A model generated the notes under the pieces. The model ran no database searches. It saw nothing but the letters and a program-made list of their open reading frames with translations, and was not told the origin of the DNA. Shown here one piece after another: positions 1-7,347 of a stretch of DNA of 47,968 nucleotides. Position 1 is the stretch's first letter, and every line of letters begins with the position of its first letter. Source of the stretch: DASVAL01 sp035649575. GTDB lineage: Bacteria; Planctomycetota; UBA1135; UBA2386. The translations under genes and the position numbers were made by a program. The stretch covers positions 1 to 47,968 of the forward strand of contig DASRJH010000150.1 in the NCBI GenBank assembly GCA_035649575.1, read 5' to 3'.

Positions 1-2559
1 AAGCCCGTCGTCGCGCGCGCGTCGTCGCCGAAGGGCCCCTGTGTCTACGGCAGCGAAGTGCTCAGAGACCTGCAGGACACTCCGCGCGGCGTGCTCGTCG
101 TGGCGCAGCAGGATCAGCGCGCCACTCTCGACCTCGCGTTCGGCCGCGTGCCGGTGCGCGCGTTCTTCCTGCTCGTCGCGGGCTCGCTCGTCGTGCTCGC
201 GGCATTCCTGTCGTTCGTCGTCAGCGGCCGCATCAGCCGTCCGATCGAACAGCTCGAGCACGGCGCGCAGGCGTTGTCGCGCGGCAAGCTCGAGACGCGC
301 GTGGCCGTCGAGGAGGGTGGACAGATCGGGCGCTTGACGCGGACCTTCAACCAGATGGCCGCCGACCTGCAGGATCGGCTGCAGGACCTGCAGGCGTTGA
401 ATCGCACGATGCGCGAGCTGGCGGCCGAGCACGACGAAGCCACCACGCTCGACGTATTGCGGCGGTTCTGTGCAAGCCACACTGCCGCGAACGCGATCCG
501 GATCGTGCTCGCCGACCCGGCGGCACAGCACCTCGGCGTGCACGCGGGCCGCGACCGCGAAGCTAGCTTCCTGCCGCTCGGCAGCCTGCAGCTGGTCCAG
601 CTCGCGGGTCCGTTCTCGACGGTCTCGCGGCGCGATGCGCTGCCGCCGCCCTGGTGCGACATCCTGCCGTCTTGCCGTTCCGCGACCGGGCTGCCGATCG
701 TGTTCGCGGGGCACGCGCGCGGCGTCGTGTTGCTCGGTTTCGAGCGCGTCGAACCGCTGCCGGTCGACCTCGAGCTGCTGAGCACGGTCGTCGCCCAGGC
801 TGCCGTGGCGTTCGAACGCGCGCAGCTGCAGCGGTTCGCCGTGCACGATCACGTCACGGGTGCGTTCACGCCCGAGTATTTCCGCCGCCACGTGGTCGAC
901 GAAGTGTCGCTCGCACAGCAGCGCGGCCGCCCGCTCTCGATGCTGGCCGTGGCGCTCGGCGACGGCGACCGCCGGCCGCGCGGCCTGCGGCGTTTCGCGG
1001 CTCTGCTGCGCGAGCGCCTGCCGCGCAATGCCGTGCTCTGCCATGCCGGCGCCGGGCAATTCCAGGCCGTGCTGCCCGCAATGACGCGTGCAGAGGCCGA
1101 GAAGTGCCTCGACGACATCGGGACCGCGTGGGCGGATCTCGTGCAGAAGCTTCCCGAGAACGAAGTCGAGGACCAGCGTCCCGCGGGCGTCGTCGTGCAG
1201 TTCCCGGACGAGGCGCCGTCCGCGGAGTTCCTGTTCGAAGCGCTGCGCGCGCGGTTGCTCGCGCTGCACACGCCCGGTGCTTCCGCGATGGAGTCGGACG
1301 AGAGCCTGCATCGCGCCGGCGTCACGGCCGTGAGCCCGGCGATGCGCGCGGTCTACAACACGCTGCGCCGCGTCGCGCCGACCGACCTGCCGATCCTGCT
1401 CGAAGGCGAGACCGGTGTCGGCAAGGAGGTGTTGACGAACCTCGTGCACCGTTGGAGCCGGCGCGCCGGTGGCCCGCTGGTCAAGGTGCACTGCGCCTCG
1501 CTGTCCGAGACGCTGCTCGCGAGCGAGCTGTTCGGCCACGAGAAGGGTGCGTTCACGGGCGCCGAGCGGCGCAAGATCGGCCGCTTCGAACAAGCCGACG
1601 GCGGCACGCTCTTCCTCGACGAAGTCTGCGAGATCCCGCTCGACGTCCAGGTCAAGTTGTTGCGCGTGTTGCAGGAGGGTGAGGTCGATCGCGTCGGCGG
1701 CACCGAACCCGTCGAGGTCGACGTGCGCGTCATCGCCGCCACGAACCGCGACATCGCGCGCATGGTGGCCGAAGGCCGCTTCCGCGAGGATCTCTACTAT
1801 CGGCTGCAAGGTCTCGTCGTGCGCGTGCCGCCGCTGCGCGAGCGCAAGCAGGAGCTCAGCGATCTCGTCGAGCACTTCCGGCGCGAGGTCGTGGACAGCG
1901 GGCAGAGCAACGCGCGTTCGCTCTCGACCGACGCGATGGACGAGCTCTACCGCCAGGAATGGCCCGGCAACATCCGCGAGCTGCGCAACACGGTGTTCCG
2001 CGCCATGGTCATGGCGCGCGGCGATCTCGTGCACGCGCGAGATGTGCTTGCAGCGCTGAGCACGAGTTCGGCGGCGACAGGAGGCACCCAGGTACAGGCG
2101 CCTGAAGCGGCGCAGAATCCAACGGCACCAGGAACGGCACCATCAACTGCGGCACCCGCTCCGGCACCCCCGGTTGTGCTCCCTGCTGCTCCCGCGGTTG
2201 TTCCCTCCGTTGGGCCGGTGCCTGCACCACCGTCTCCCCTCGCAGATGCACCCACCGCTCAACCGCCGGCCCCGAGCACTCCCTACGTCCTGCCCCGCAT
2301 CGCACCGGAGGTCGAGCCGGGCCCGCTGACCGAGGCCACGCTGCCGCCGCGGTTGCGCGAACTGCTCGCGCGCGTTCGGGAGCGGTCGAGCTTCTCGACC
2401 CAGGACCAGATGAAGGCGACCCTGGTCTCGCACCGTACCGCGTTGCGAGACCTCCAGGCGCTGGTGCGAGCCGGTTTGATCGAGCGCGTTGGCACTCGTC
2501 GAGGGGCCTTTTATCGGCCAGCGGCCACGGATGGCCGAATCTCGGCAGGTGGCCAATAG
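1..2559 (+). CDS. Membrane-anchored sigma-54 activator (HAMP, degenerate GGDEF, AAA+, winged helix); 5' end outside window
   Basis: The frame is open to base 1, so the N-terminus is missing. Residue numbers count from the GTG at 58. A hydrophobic segment at about 31-58 is followed by a HAMP-like region (SRPIEQLEHG) and a coiled coil. A GAF-like region follows, then a GGDEF-like fold near 263-350 whose signature is eroded (AGAGQF in place of GGDEF). The sigma-54 AAA+ domain has Walker A GETGVGKE near 450 and an intact GAFTGA loop near 497, which family knowledge ties to contact with sigma-54. A long Pro/Ala-rich linker leads to a C-terminal winged-helix-like segment (about 760-825) instead of the usual Fis-type helix-turn-helix. 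I infer a membrane sensor that activates sigma-54 promoters. The likely target is the promoter just downstream of its own stop codon. Confidence 0.85.
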   Translation, partial: KPVVARASSPKGPCVYGSEVLRDLQDTPRGVLVVAQQDQRATLDLAFGRVPVRAFFLLVAGSLVVLAAFLSFVVSGRISRPIEQLEHGAQALSRGKLETRVAVEEGGQIGRLTRTFNQMAADLQDRLQDLQALNRTMRELAAEHDEATTLDVLRRFCASHTAANAIRIVLADPAAQHLGVHAGRDREASFLPLGSLQLVQLAGPFSTVSRRDALPPPWCDILPSCRSATGLPIVFAGHARGVVLLGFERVEPLPVDLELLSTVVAQAAVAFERAQLQRFAVHDHVTGAFTPEYFRRHVVDEVSLAQQRGRPLSMLAVALGDGDRRPRGLRRFAALLRERLPRNAVLCHAGAGQFQAVLPAMTRAEAEKCLDDIGTAWADLVQKLPENEVEDQRPAGVVVQFPDEAPSAEFLFEALRARLLALHTPGASAMESDESLHRAGVTAVSPAMRAVYNTLRRVAPTDLPILLEGETGVGKEVLTNLVHRWSRRAGGPLVKVHCASLSETLLASELFGHEKGAFTGAERRKIGRFEQADGGTLFLDEVCEIPLDVQVKLLRVLQEGEVDRVGGTEPVEVDVRVIAATNRDIARMVAEGRFREDLYYRLQGLVVRVPPLRERKQELSDLVEHFRREVVDSGQSNARSLSTDAMDELYRQEWPGNIRELRNTVFRAMVMARGDLVHARDVLAALSTSSAATGGTQVQAPEAAQNPTAPGTAPSTAAPAPAPPVVLPAAPAVVPSVGPVPAPPSPLADAPTAQPPAPSTPYVLPRIAPEVEPGPLTEATLPPRLRELLARVRERSSFSTQDQMKATLVSHRTALRDLQALVRAGLIERVGTRRGAFYRPAATDGRISAGGQ

Positions 2560-2654
2560 AGTCGAGCCGAATGCGATCTGCCCCGTACGTGGCCCACCAT
2601 ATTTCTTTCTGTGGCCACAATACTCTCGTGGAGCTTGCTCTAGATTTGGCCACG
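2549..2654. promoter_or_regulatory. Cluster of GTGGCCA-type motifs, candidate upstream activator sites
   Basis: Four related octamers lie at 2549 (GTGGCCAA), 2589 (GTGGCCCA), 2611 (GTGGCCAC, inside the perfect palindrome TGTGGCCACA at 2610-2619) and 2646 (TTGGCCAC). They lie 20-125 bases upstream of a -24/-12 promoter, which is where enhancer sites for sigma-54 activators normally sit. The stretch is also more AT-rich than its surroundings. Binding by the upstream regulator is inference. Confidence 0.45.
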
Positions 2655-2672
2655 TCGTCATGGCTGATATTC

Positions 2673-2688
2673 GGGCCCGGCGGTTGCT
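2673..2688 (+). promoter_or_regulatory. Sigma-54 (-24/-12) promoter
   Basis: The sequence GGGCCCG-GCGG-TTGCT matches the consensus TGGCACG-N4-TTGCW at all but two positions, with correct GG-to-GC spacing. The predicted start near 2699 lies just before an AAAGG ribosome site (about 2711-2715) and the ATG at 2722. It follows a gene for a sigma-54 activator, which makes a chance match less likely. Confidence 0.6.
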
Positions 2689-2721
2689 AATCGGTCGCGC
2701 GTGCCACCCAAAAGGTCACCC

Positions 2722-3105
2722 ATGCTCGTCCGACCTCGATCCCATCCCTTCCTTGTCGCGGTCTGGCTGGCGTTGCCGCTCTCTGCCCAAGTGACAGTCA
2801 AGAAGGGCGCCGTCGTCTACGTCGGGAGCGCCAGCAACACGACGGCCCCCGCAACCGTGGAGGAAACCAAGCTTCGCGATGCGACTCCGGAGTGGAAGAA
2901 GATCCAGGCTGACGGGATCGACCCCGACTCCGCGCAGGGCAAGCAGTTGCTCACGAAGATGAACACGCGGATCAGCAAGGCGGTGAAGGACGTTGCGGAA
3001 ACCGAGAAGCGCGACATGGTCACGCGCAAGGACGACATCTCCGACAAGAAGGGGCGCGACGTCGTCGATCTCACGGACAAGGTCGTCGCCAAGCTCGGCG
3101 AGTGA
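2722..3105 (+). CDS. Small secreted charged protein of unknown function
   Basis: This is a 127-residue protein. The ATG at 2722 has an AAAGGT ribosome site about 6 bases upstream and is preferred to the in-frame GTG at 2701. The first 26 residues form a signal peptide ending LSA-Q. The mature part is hydrophilic, rich in Lys and Asp, and probably helical after a short Val/Gly-rich start (VTVKKGAVVYVG). I recognise no family. It is the first gene after the predicted sigma-54 promoter and lies 60 bases before the secretin gene, so a role linked to the secretion apparatus, or as a secreted cargo or periplasmic partner, is inferred only from position. Confidence 0.7.
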   Translation: MLVRPRSHPFLVAVWLALPLSAQVTVKKGAVVYVGSASNTTAPATVEETKLRDATPEWKKIQADGIDPDSAQGKQLLTKMNTRISKAVKDVAETEKRDMVTRKDDISDKKGRDVVDLTDKVVAKLGE

Positions 3106-3134
3106 GGTTGTCGACGGCTCCAGGAAAGTGTCGC

Positions 3135-3149
3135 GCGCCACCGTGGCGC
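3135..3149 (+). other. Short hairpin between the small secreted gene and the secretin gene
   Basis: GCGCCA-CCG-TGGCGC forms a perfect 6-bp stem with a 3-base loop, 29 bases after the stop at 3105 and 17 bases before the GTG at 3166. It has no T-tract. It could be an mRNA processing or partial attenuation element, or chance in GC-rich DNA. Confidence 0.25.
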
Positions 3150-3165
3150 TTCGCAGAATCGACCC

Positions 3166-4671
3166 GTGCCCCGCGTCTCCCCTCGTCCCGAGCGCTTGCC
3201 CACTGCGGGATGGCGTCATCGCCGGGCCTTGTTCATTGTCGGGCGGATCCTCGCGTTGTCCGGGCTCGCCGGCTGCGTCAGCACCGAGAAAGGTCACCGT
3301 GCCAATTCGCTGAAACTCGACGCTGCGGTCGAAGGCGCGCAGAACAATGGCGCCACGCTGGGGCCCTTGGCCTGGGGCCTCGGACCGGCCCCGGCCGCGC
3401 AGTCGGCAACCGCGCCGCAGGATCCGCGTGAGACGCCCGAGCAGCGCGACGCCCGCTTGCGACTGCAGTTCGGCAGCAGCGTGCTGATCGGGACCGATGG
3501 CCAGGTCACCAAGCAGTACTTCCTCGCCGGGGATCTCGGCTTCACGTTCCTGAAGTTGATCGCCGAGATCACGCCTGAGCAGGTCTCGCTCCCTCGCGAC
3601 CAGATCAAACCGCCTCCGCCGGGCACCAAGGTCGGTGGCAAGGACAGCCACAGCATCCTCGGCCGCATGCTGCGCGACCACGAGGTCGAGGTCACCTACG
3701 TGCCCGAGTTCGAGATCCTGAGCGGCGCGAGGATCGTCGACGTGCCCGGCGCCAACCCGCAACCTGCCGTGCTCGGCGCACCCTTGGACAGCCCGATCAA
3801 GGCCCCGTCGGTGGCGCTGGCGCTCGTCACGGCATTGCCTGCGGCGCTGGCCGCGTTCGAGGGGGCGCTCGACCTGTTCTACTCGAGCATCCCGCAGATC
3901 GAGATCACCGTGACCGTGGTCGAGTACCAGACGGCCGATGCGTTGGCATTCGGCGTCGCGCTCTTCGCCCCTACCAACACGCCGATCCTCACCAACCTGA
4001 GCAGCAGCCAGCTCGTGCGCTCCTACACCTCGTCGTTCCCACTGCGGCCGCCGAACGTGGGCTCGTCGCCGATCACCGACCTCGGCCGCATCGCGCTCGG
4101 TGGCATCCACAAGAGTTGGGAGCTCGACGTGGTGCTCGAAGCGCTCGAGGCCAACAGCCTCGCGGACGTCCAGAGCTCCCCGAAGCTCGTCGTGCGCAAC
4201 GGCGGCGTCGCGGCGATCTCGACGCTGACGCAGGTGCCGTTCCCGAAGGCGAAGATCTCGCAGCTCGGCACCGAGGTCGCGACCGACATCGAGTTCAAGC
4301 CGGTCGGCGTGAAGATGAACATCATTCCGATGATCGCGGGCACCGACTCGGTCATCCTGCAGGTCTACGCCGACGTGTCGGCGGTCACGGGCTTCGCGGC
4401 GACGGAGCCGGTCAGCACGCCGATCACGAGCACGCGCACGGCGGTCACCACGGTCTACCTGAGGGACGGCTACACGCTCGTCATCGGCGGTCTCAAGTCG
4501 CAGACGAAGTTCGAGACCGAGACCAAGGTCCCGCTGCTCGGCGACATTCCGATCCTCGGCTTCCTGTTCCGTTCGACCTCGACGAGCCACAACGAAACGA
4601 CGCTCGAGTTCCACATCACGCCGCGCATCGTCACCGACCGCGGTGCCCCGAGTATCTCTTCGGGACTCTGA
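3166..4671 (+). CDS. Lipoprotein secretin, type II/III secretion GspD-like
   Basis: This is a 501-residue protein. The N-terminus has a long basic region, a hydrophobic stretch and a lipobox LAGC with Cys37, so it is probably a lipoprotein. The C-terminal third is a secretin domain: VQSSPKLVVRNG near 345, the FKPVGVKMNIIPMI segment, and the terminal pattern VPLLGDIPILGFLFRS followed by LEFHITPRIV. Secretins form the outer-membrane gate of type II, type III and type IV pilus systems. At 501 residues it is shorter than typical GspD and seems to carry few N-domains. A GspK-like gene follows, which favours a type II/pseudopilus role. The GTG start is uncertain because no strong ribosome site is seen. 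Confidence 0.85.
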   Translation: MPRVSPRPERLPTAGWRHRRALFIVGRILALSGLAGCVSTEKGHRANSLKLDAAVEGAQNNGATLGPLAWGLGPAPAAQSATAPQDPRETPEQRDARLRLQFGSSVLIGTDGQVTKQYFLAGDLGFTFLKLIAEITPEQVSLPRDQIKPPPPGTKVGGKDSHSILGRMLRDHEVEVTYVPEFEILSGARIVDVPGANPQPAVLGAPLDSPIKAPSVALALVTALPAALAAFEGALDLFYSSIPQIEITVTVVEYQTADALAFGVALFAPTNTPILTNLSSSQLVRSYTSSFPLRPPNVGSSPITDLGRIALGGIHKSWELDVVLEALEANSLADVQSSPKLVVRNGGVAAISTLTQVPFPKAKISQLGTEVATDIEFKPVGVKMNIIPMIAGTDSVILQVYADVSAVTGFAATEPVSTPITSTRTAVTTVYLRDGYTLVIGGLKSQTKFETETKVPLLGDIPILGFLFRSTSTSHNETTLEFHITPRIVTDRGAPSISSGL

Positions 4672-4843
4672 GCCGCTGCTCGCGCGAGGCGCCGCGCCGT
4701 CGAAGCCATGGCATCGAGTCCCCTGGGTGCCAGACGCCTCCAAGGGCGACGCCGCGGGAAGAACGCGCTACGATGCGGCGTCGGACCTGTCCGGCACCGA
4801 GCCCCACGCCCGTTCGGCAGGACACCCAGTCCCGCAAGACACC

Positions 4844-6487
4844 ATGAGCAGAGACCTTGCACCGTTCCGCGCCAAAGAACGCGACACCGAGCAAGGTGTC
4901 GCCCTGGTCCTGACGCTGATCTTCTCGATCCTGCTCTACATCCTCGTGGCGGAGCTCGTCGTCGCCGGGCGCATGGTCAGGTCCACTGGCGAGAACGACG
5001 CCCTGCTCGCGCGCATGCGCACGCAGATGCTCTACCAGCTCGCCGATACCGAGGAGGATCTGCTCCAAGACCTCGCGGGGCAGGCCGAAGAGGCAGGGGG
5101 CGGCGCCGGCGGGGCGGGAGGCGCGGCCAGTGCCCTCGGTGCCGCCGCTGCCGGCGCAAGCGGTTCGGGTGGTGGTGGAGCCCCAGGTGGTGGAGCCGGA
5201 GAGGAGGAAGCCGATCCCTCCACGAAGTGCGACAGCAGCCGCGACGCCTGGTTCCACCCGATCGCCCACGCGGACAACGATCTGACGACCTACGTCTGGG
5301 TCGAGGACGAGAACCGCAAGTTCAACATCCTGGCGTTGTGGAGTCCCGACGAGAAGTTCGCCGAGTTCTCGCGCGATCGCCTCACGCGGTTGATCGACAC
5401 GCTGCGCGAGGACTCGGAGTTCGACATCCCGTCGAGCGACGCCGACTCGCTCGTGCAGCAGATCTTCGAATGGGGGAAGCGGGCCGACATCGAGGCGATT
5501 CCGGTGCCGCGTCTCAAGTCCTTCGACGAGAAGCGCCGCGAGTTCACGGTGCCGCTGCACCTCGACGAGCTGCTCATGCTGCCCGCGATGACCGAGGACC
5601 TGTTCTACGACAAGGTCCAGGACGGCATGGTGTACTTGGGGCTCGAGTCCGTGCTGACGGTCTGGACGTCGCTGAAGACGGATCCCGGCGATCCCGAGAA
5701 ACTCGCGCGACAGCGCGCGTCGGCCCAGGCTCGCGGCGAGAACGTGCCGGAGACCGCGCCGGGCGCTCCGGACAGCGGGCAAGCACCAGGAGCCGGCAAT
5801 CCCGCGGCGTCCGCGGGGACCGGGAGCCCGGACTCGCCGCCACCACAGCCCGAAGGTCTGGGCATCCGGATCAACGTCAACACCGCTTCGCGGCCGGTGC
5901 TGCGCGCGCTGTTCCCGGCCGACAAGATCCCCGATCGCGTGATCGACGCGATCCTGCGTTACCGCAACAAGGAGAACGAGGAGGAGGTCAGGAAGGCCGA
6001 GGAAGAGTCGAAGCAGACCGATCTGTCCGACTTCGGCGACCTGCGCCTCGGCGCCGACAAGAAGCTGCAGTTCTTCGAGGCGGTGGCCGACCTCGAGAAG
6101 GTCGAGGAATTCGCGAACCTGCCCGACGCCGAGATCAAGACTGCATTCCAGAACGCGCTGACGACCAAGTCGGACGTGTTCTCGATCCACCTCGCGACGA
6201 TGTTCAAGCGCAACGAGGAGAACCGCGTCTACGTGCTGCGGCGCGCGCGTTCGATCGTGTTGCGGCTCGACGACGGTGCCGATGGCAAGATCGTACCGCT
6301 CGTGCCGTTCGAGGAGCGCGTCGGTCTGCGCGTGCAGCCGGTCGACCTGCAGGACGAGCAGGTGGACCTCGGATTGCTCTATGGGGAGATGGACCAGTTC
6401 GCGCAGGAGGAACGGGCCTGGAACCCGTTCCTGGTCGACTTCTACCTGCCCAAGTACAAGCGCGAACAGTTCTACCAGCCGCGCTGA
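4844..6487 (+). CDS. GspK-like minor pseudopilin with helix-hairpin-helix region
   Basis: This is a 547-residue protein. Near residue 18 is EQGVALVLTLIF followed by a long hydrophobic helix, the pattern of GspK-type prepilins. A Gly/Ala-rich low-complexity insert covers about residues 80-122. The segment INVNTASRPVLRALFP near 345 is the helix-hairpin-helix motif found in GspK/ComEA-type proteins. GspK caps the pseudopilus tip in type II secretion. The ATG at 4844 is chosen because it places the prepilin signal at the N-terminus; the frame is open upstream into the secretin gene. GspE, F and G homologues are absent from the window, so any complete machine must draw on genes elsewhere. Confidence 0.8.
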   Translation: MSRDLAPFRAKERDTEQGVALVLTLIFSILLYILVAELVVAGRMVRSTGENDALLARMRTQMLYQLADTEEDLLQDLAGQAEEAGGGAGGAGGAASALGAAAAGASGSGGGGAPGGGAGEEEADPSTKCDSSRDAWFHPIAHADNDLTTYVWVEDENRKFNILALWSPDEKFAEFSRDRLTRLIDTLREDSEFDIPSSDADSLVQQIFEWGKRADIEAIPVPRLKSFDEKRREFTVPLHLDELLMLPAMTEDLFYDKVQDGMVYLGLESVLTVWTSLKTDPGDPEKLARQRASAQARGENVPETAPGAPDSGQAPGAGNPAASAGTGSPDSPPPQPEGLGIRINVNTASRPVLRALFPADKIPDRVIDAILRYRNKENEEEVRKAEEESKQTDLSDFGDLRLGADKKLQFFEAVADLEKVEEFANLPDAEIKTAFQNALTTKSDVFSIHLATMFKRNEENRVYVLRRARSIVLRLDDGADGKIVPLVPFEERVGLRVQPVDLQDEQVDLGLLYGEMDQFAQEERAWNPFLVDFYLPKYKREQFYQPR

Positions 6488-6496
6488 GCGTGCAGG

Positions 6497-7291
6497 TCAG
6501 AAGCGCGCGCCCATACTGAACATGAAGCCGTGGTAGTCGGCGTCGTATCCGAACACGACATTGCCTCCCTCTGGCTCGCTCTCGTCCATCCACTGCCAGC
6601 GGCCGACGTAGGCGGCGCCGATCTCGACCGGACCGAACCGCAGTCGCATGCCGGCTTCCACGCCCGACAGCAGCGTGGTCGAGTAGTAGTCATTGCTGTC
6701 GCCGTCGACTTCGATTCCCGTGAAGCCGAAGCCGCCGCCGAACTCGCCGTAGAGCGACCACTGCACCTGACGCCGGCCCGCGAGGACCACCTCGGGTGCG
6801 AACTCGAAGTAGGGACCGATCGACAGATACTTGATCTCGTCGTCGGTGGCGACTTCCTCGAGCGTGTAGTAGTTGGTCATGAGCCCCACGCGTAACGGCA
6901 TCGAGAAGCGGCGCGCTTCCACGCGGTAGGTGAAGTGCAGGAAGCCCGAGAGCACCCTGGCTTCGGTGCGAGCGAAGCCCGCGTCCTCGAACAGGTCGTC
7001 GTCACTCGCGAGATGCTCGAAGCGGAAGCCGCCGCCGGCCCCGCGGCTGTTGTTGCCCTCGAACCGGAAGCGGAACAGCAGCGCTTCGGCGTCGTCGTCG
7101 AGGGCCGAACCCGACGTCTCGTGTTCCCATTCCCCGCCGGAGAATCCCATCGCAACGTAGAAGTCTGGTGAGCGGTCGACGACGTCGCGGTGCTGCGGGC
7201 CGCGGTTCTGCGCGGTGAGAAGGCAGGTAGGGGCGAGAAGCGCTGCCACGAGGAACGGCAGCGCCCGCGTGAACGAGGGGGTGGGACGCAT
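6497..7291 (-). CDS. Putative outer-membrane beta-barrel protein
   Basis: This is a 264-residue protein. A signal peptide (RALPFLVAALLAPTCLLTAQ) is followed by alternating polar/hydrophobic strands rich in Gly, Phe and Tyr. It ends MGARF, the terminal Phe being typical of barrel proteins inserted by BamA. No catalytic motif is seen. It converges on the GspK-like gene with a 9-base gap. It has no Shine-Dalgarno, but TACAGT lies 7 bases upstream of the ATG, suggesting a leaderless transcript. Function is unknown, perhaps a porin-like or structural barrel. Confidence 0.65.
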   Translation of the reverse strand: MRPTPSFTRALPFLVAALLAPTCLLTAQNRGPQHRDVVDRSPDFYVAMGFSGGEWEHETSGSALDDDAEALLFRFRFEGNNSRGAGGGFRFEHLASDDDLFEDAGFARTEARVLSGFLHFTYRVEARRFSMPLRVGLMTNYYTLEEVATDDEIKYLSIGPYFEFAPEVVLAGRRQVQWSLYGEFGGGFGFTGIEVDGDSNDYYSTTLLSGVEAGMRLRFGPVEIGAAYVGRWQWMDESEPEGGNVVFGYDADYHGFMFSMGARF

Positions 7292-7298
7292 GTTGGGC

Positions 7299-7304
7299 AC
7301 TGTA
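7299..7304 (-). promoter_or_regulatory. Putative -10 element (TGT-TACAGT), near-leaderless
   Basis: On the minus strand TGT-TACAGT sits 7 bases before the ATG of the barrel gene, resembling an extended -10 element. No clear -35 or ribosome site is present. Confidence 0.35.
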
Positions 7305-7347
7305 ACAGGAACAACGCTGTCAGCGCCCGCGACACGCGCGGCGTTGC

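Noticed and set aside
2646..2664. TTGGCCACGTCGTCATGGC as a sigma-54 promoter
   Set aside because: The GG-to-GC spacing is three bases too long. The match at 2673-2688 has correct spacing.
2716..4743. A 675-codon minus-strand open frame opposite the secretin gene
   Set aside because: Asp/Arg-rich low-information translation with no motif. The secretin on the other strand is convincing.
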